From: an uncultured Collinsella sp.
Lineage (GTDB): Bacteria; Actinomycetota; Coriobacteriia; Coriobacteriales; Coriobacteriaceae
Direction of reading: 5' to 3'
DNA length: 8,066 nucleotides
Assembly (NCBI GenBank): GCA_902462065.1
Contig: CABQAK010000060.1
Coordinates: 1 to 8,066 of the forward strand
Shown here: piece after piece, positions 7,045 to 8,066 of the stretch
Layout: each line of letters begins with the position of its first letter
Numbering within the stretch: the first letter of the stretch is position 1
Program-made: the position numbers and the translations under genes
Notes under the pieces: model-generated
The model's database searches: none
Told to the model about the DNA's origin: nothing
Seen by the model: only the letters and a program-made list of their open reading frames with translations

Positions 7045-8066
7045 ATGGCGGAATTCAAATCGAGCGCAATTGATAGCGATGCCGTTGAGGCAGCACCTAA
7101 GCAGGCCTTCGACGTGGTCGTCATAGGAGGCGGACCTGCCGGCATGGCGGCCGCGCTTGCCGCGCACAAGGCCGGCGCGCGTGTGGCCATCGTGGAGCGC
7201 GAGCAGCATCTGGGAGGCATCCTGCGCCAGTGCATCCACCCCGGCTTTGGCCTATCGCACTTTAAGCAGGAGCTCACCGGCCCCGAGTATGCACAGCGCT
7301 TTATCGACCAGGTGCGCACGACCAACATTGCGCTGTTCTTGGACAGCATGGTGCTTGGAATTGATTCGGGCGCGTCCACGAAAGACGCCGCACTCCACAC
7401 CGTCACGCTCATGAGCCCCACCGGTATGCTGCAGCTCACCGGGCGTGCGGTCGTCCTTGCCATGGGTTGCCGCGAGCGTACCCGCAGCGAGATCAAGATT
7501 CCCGGCAGCCGACCCGCCGGCGTGTTTACGGCCGGCCTGGCGCAGCGATACATCAATATCGAGAACCTCAAACCCGGCTCGCGCGCCGTCATTTTAGGCT
7601 CGGGCGACATCGGGCTGATCATGGCGCGCCGCTGCACGCTCGAGGGAATTTCGGTCGAGGGCGTGTACGAGCTCATGCCCTACGCCAACGGCCTGCGCCG
7701 CAACGTCAAGAACTGCCTGGACGACTTTGGCATTCCGCTGCATCTGTCTACCACGGTCACGCGCGTGATCGGGCACGACCGCGTGGAGGCCGTCGAAGTG
7801 AGCCAGGTCGATGAGCATCTGGCGCCCATTCCGGGGACCGAGCGCGTCGTTCCGTGCGACACGCTGCTGCTCTCGGTGGGCCTGATTCCCGAGAACGAGC
7901 TTTCGGTTGCCGCGGGCGTGGAGCTGGACCCACGCACGCGCGGCGCCGTGGTGGACCAGAGTCTGCAGACGGGCGTGCCGGGCATATTTGTCTGCGGCAA
8001 CGTGCTGCACGTGCACGACCTGGCAGACAATGTCACGACCGAGTCCGAGCGCGTGAGAACTTCGGT
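7045..8066 (+). CDS. GlpB-like FAD/NAD(P)-dependent oxidoreductase, C-terminus cut by window edge
   Basis: The first 340 codons of a two-dinucleotide-fold flavoprotein (pyridine nucleotide-disulfide oxidoreductase class 2 fold), likely the partner that takes electrons from the GlpA-like subunit to NAD(P)+ or a carrier. The FAD motif is VVVIGGGPAGMAAALAA (24-40), followed by RQCIHPGFGL (61-70), typical of this subgroup. ATG-type FAD contacts lie around VLAMGCRER (137-145). The NAD(P) motif is VILGSGDIGLIMAR (182-195). The C-terminal FAD motif GIFVCGNVLHVHDLADNV (313-330) is also typical of the subgroup. About 20 residues at the N-terminus precede the fold. The ATG at 7045 has AAGGGGG nine bases upstream and comes one base after the previous stop, so the two are co-translated. 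The frame is still open at 8066; relatives have about 420 residues. Confidence 0.87.
   Translation, partial: MAEFKSSAIDSDAVEAAPKQAFDVVVIGGGPAGMAAALAAHKAGARVAIVEREQHLGGILRQCIHPGFGLSHFKQELTGPEYAQRFIDQVRTTNIALFLDSMVLGIDSGASTKDAALHTVTLMSPTGMLQLTGRAVVLAMGCRERTRSEIKIPGSRPAGVFTAGLAQRYINIENLKPGSRAVILGSGDIGLIMARRCTLEGISVEGVYELMPYANGLRRNVKNCLDDFGIPLHLSTTVTRVIGHDRVEAVEVSQVDEHLAPIPGTERVVPCDTLLLSVGLIPENELSVAAGVELDPRTRGAVVDQSLQTGVPGIFVCGNVLHVHDLADNVTTESERVRTS

Noticed and set aside
6951..7676. Minus-strand open frames across the redox genes
   Set aside because: They are antisense to the GlpA/GlpB-like genes, with no ribosome binding sites or domain motifs.

Overview
The window looks like a chromosomal segment of a gut Coriobacteriia actinobacterium, most likely Collinsella or a close relative. 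This is inferred from GC-rich coding sequence, the type of threonyl-tRNA synthetase, and a three-part GlpA/GlpB-like oxidoreductase operon next to a polysaccharide locus. No 16S rRNA or other decisive marker is present, so the genus is an inference.

Left part (1-2341, all on the minus strand): the first four genes of a surface-polysaccharide operon. In transcription order they are a NusG/RfaH/LoaP-type specialised antiterminator, a priming sugar-phosphate transferase, a GT2 glycosyltransferase of rhamnosyltransferase type, and the start of rfbA (dTDP-glucose synthesis). The genes abut closely. The two transferase genes are visibly richer in A/T than the rest of the window.

Control region (2342-2667): the operon's promoter (perfect TATAAT box, minus strand) sits between two arms of a perfect 15-bp inverted repeat (2433-2447 and 2540-2554; 18 of 19 bp when extended). 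This is the layout of a phase-variable invertible promoter, like those of Bacteroides capsule loci. In the written orientation it points into the operon (ON). Two tandem hairpin terminators separate it from thrS and would also stop transcription if the promoter were flipped. This is the main find.

Middle (2668-5092, minus strand): thrS, encoding a short threonyl-tRNA synthetase without a TGS domain, with its own sigma-70-like promoter and no T-box. Upstream lies a strong hairpin and a small two-helix membrane protein with four CxxC knuckles.

Divergent intergenic region (5093-5579): an array of six 17-bp repeats in strictly alternating orientation. They form three inverted pairs, each with exactly 25 bp between the arms, at a period of about 80 bp. 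The spacers are unrelated to each other. A 15-bp palindrome, TTGACAG-C-CTGTCAA, lies just before the next start codon.

Right part (5580-8066, plus strand): a GlpA-like FAD oxidoreductase with a C-terminal BFD-type [2Fe-2S] domain, followed after 1 bp by a GlpB-like FAD/NAD(P) oxidoreductase cut by the window edge. They probably form an anaerobic glycerol-3-phosphate (or related hydroxy-acid) dehydrogenase module.
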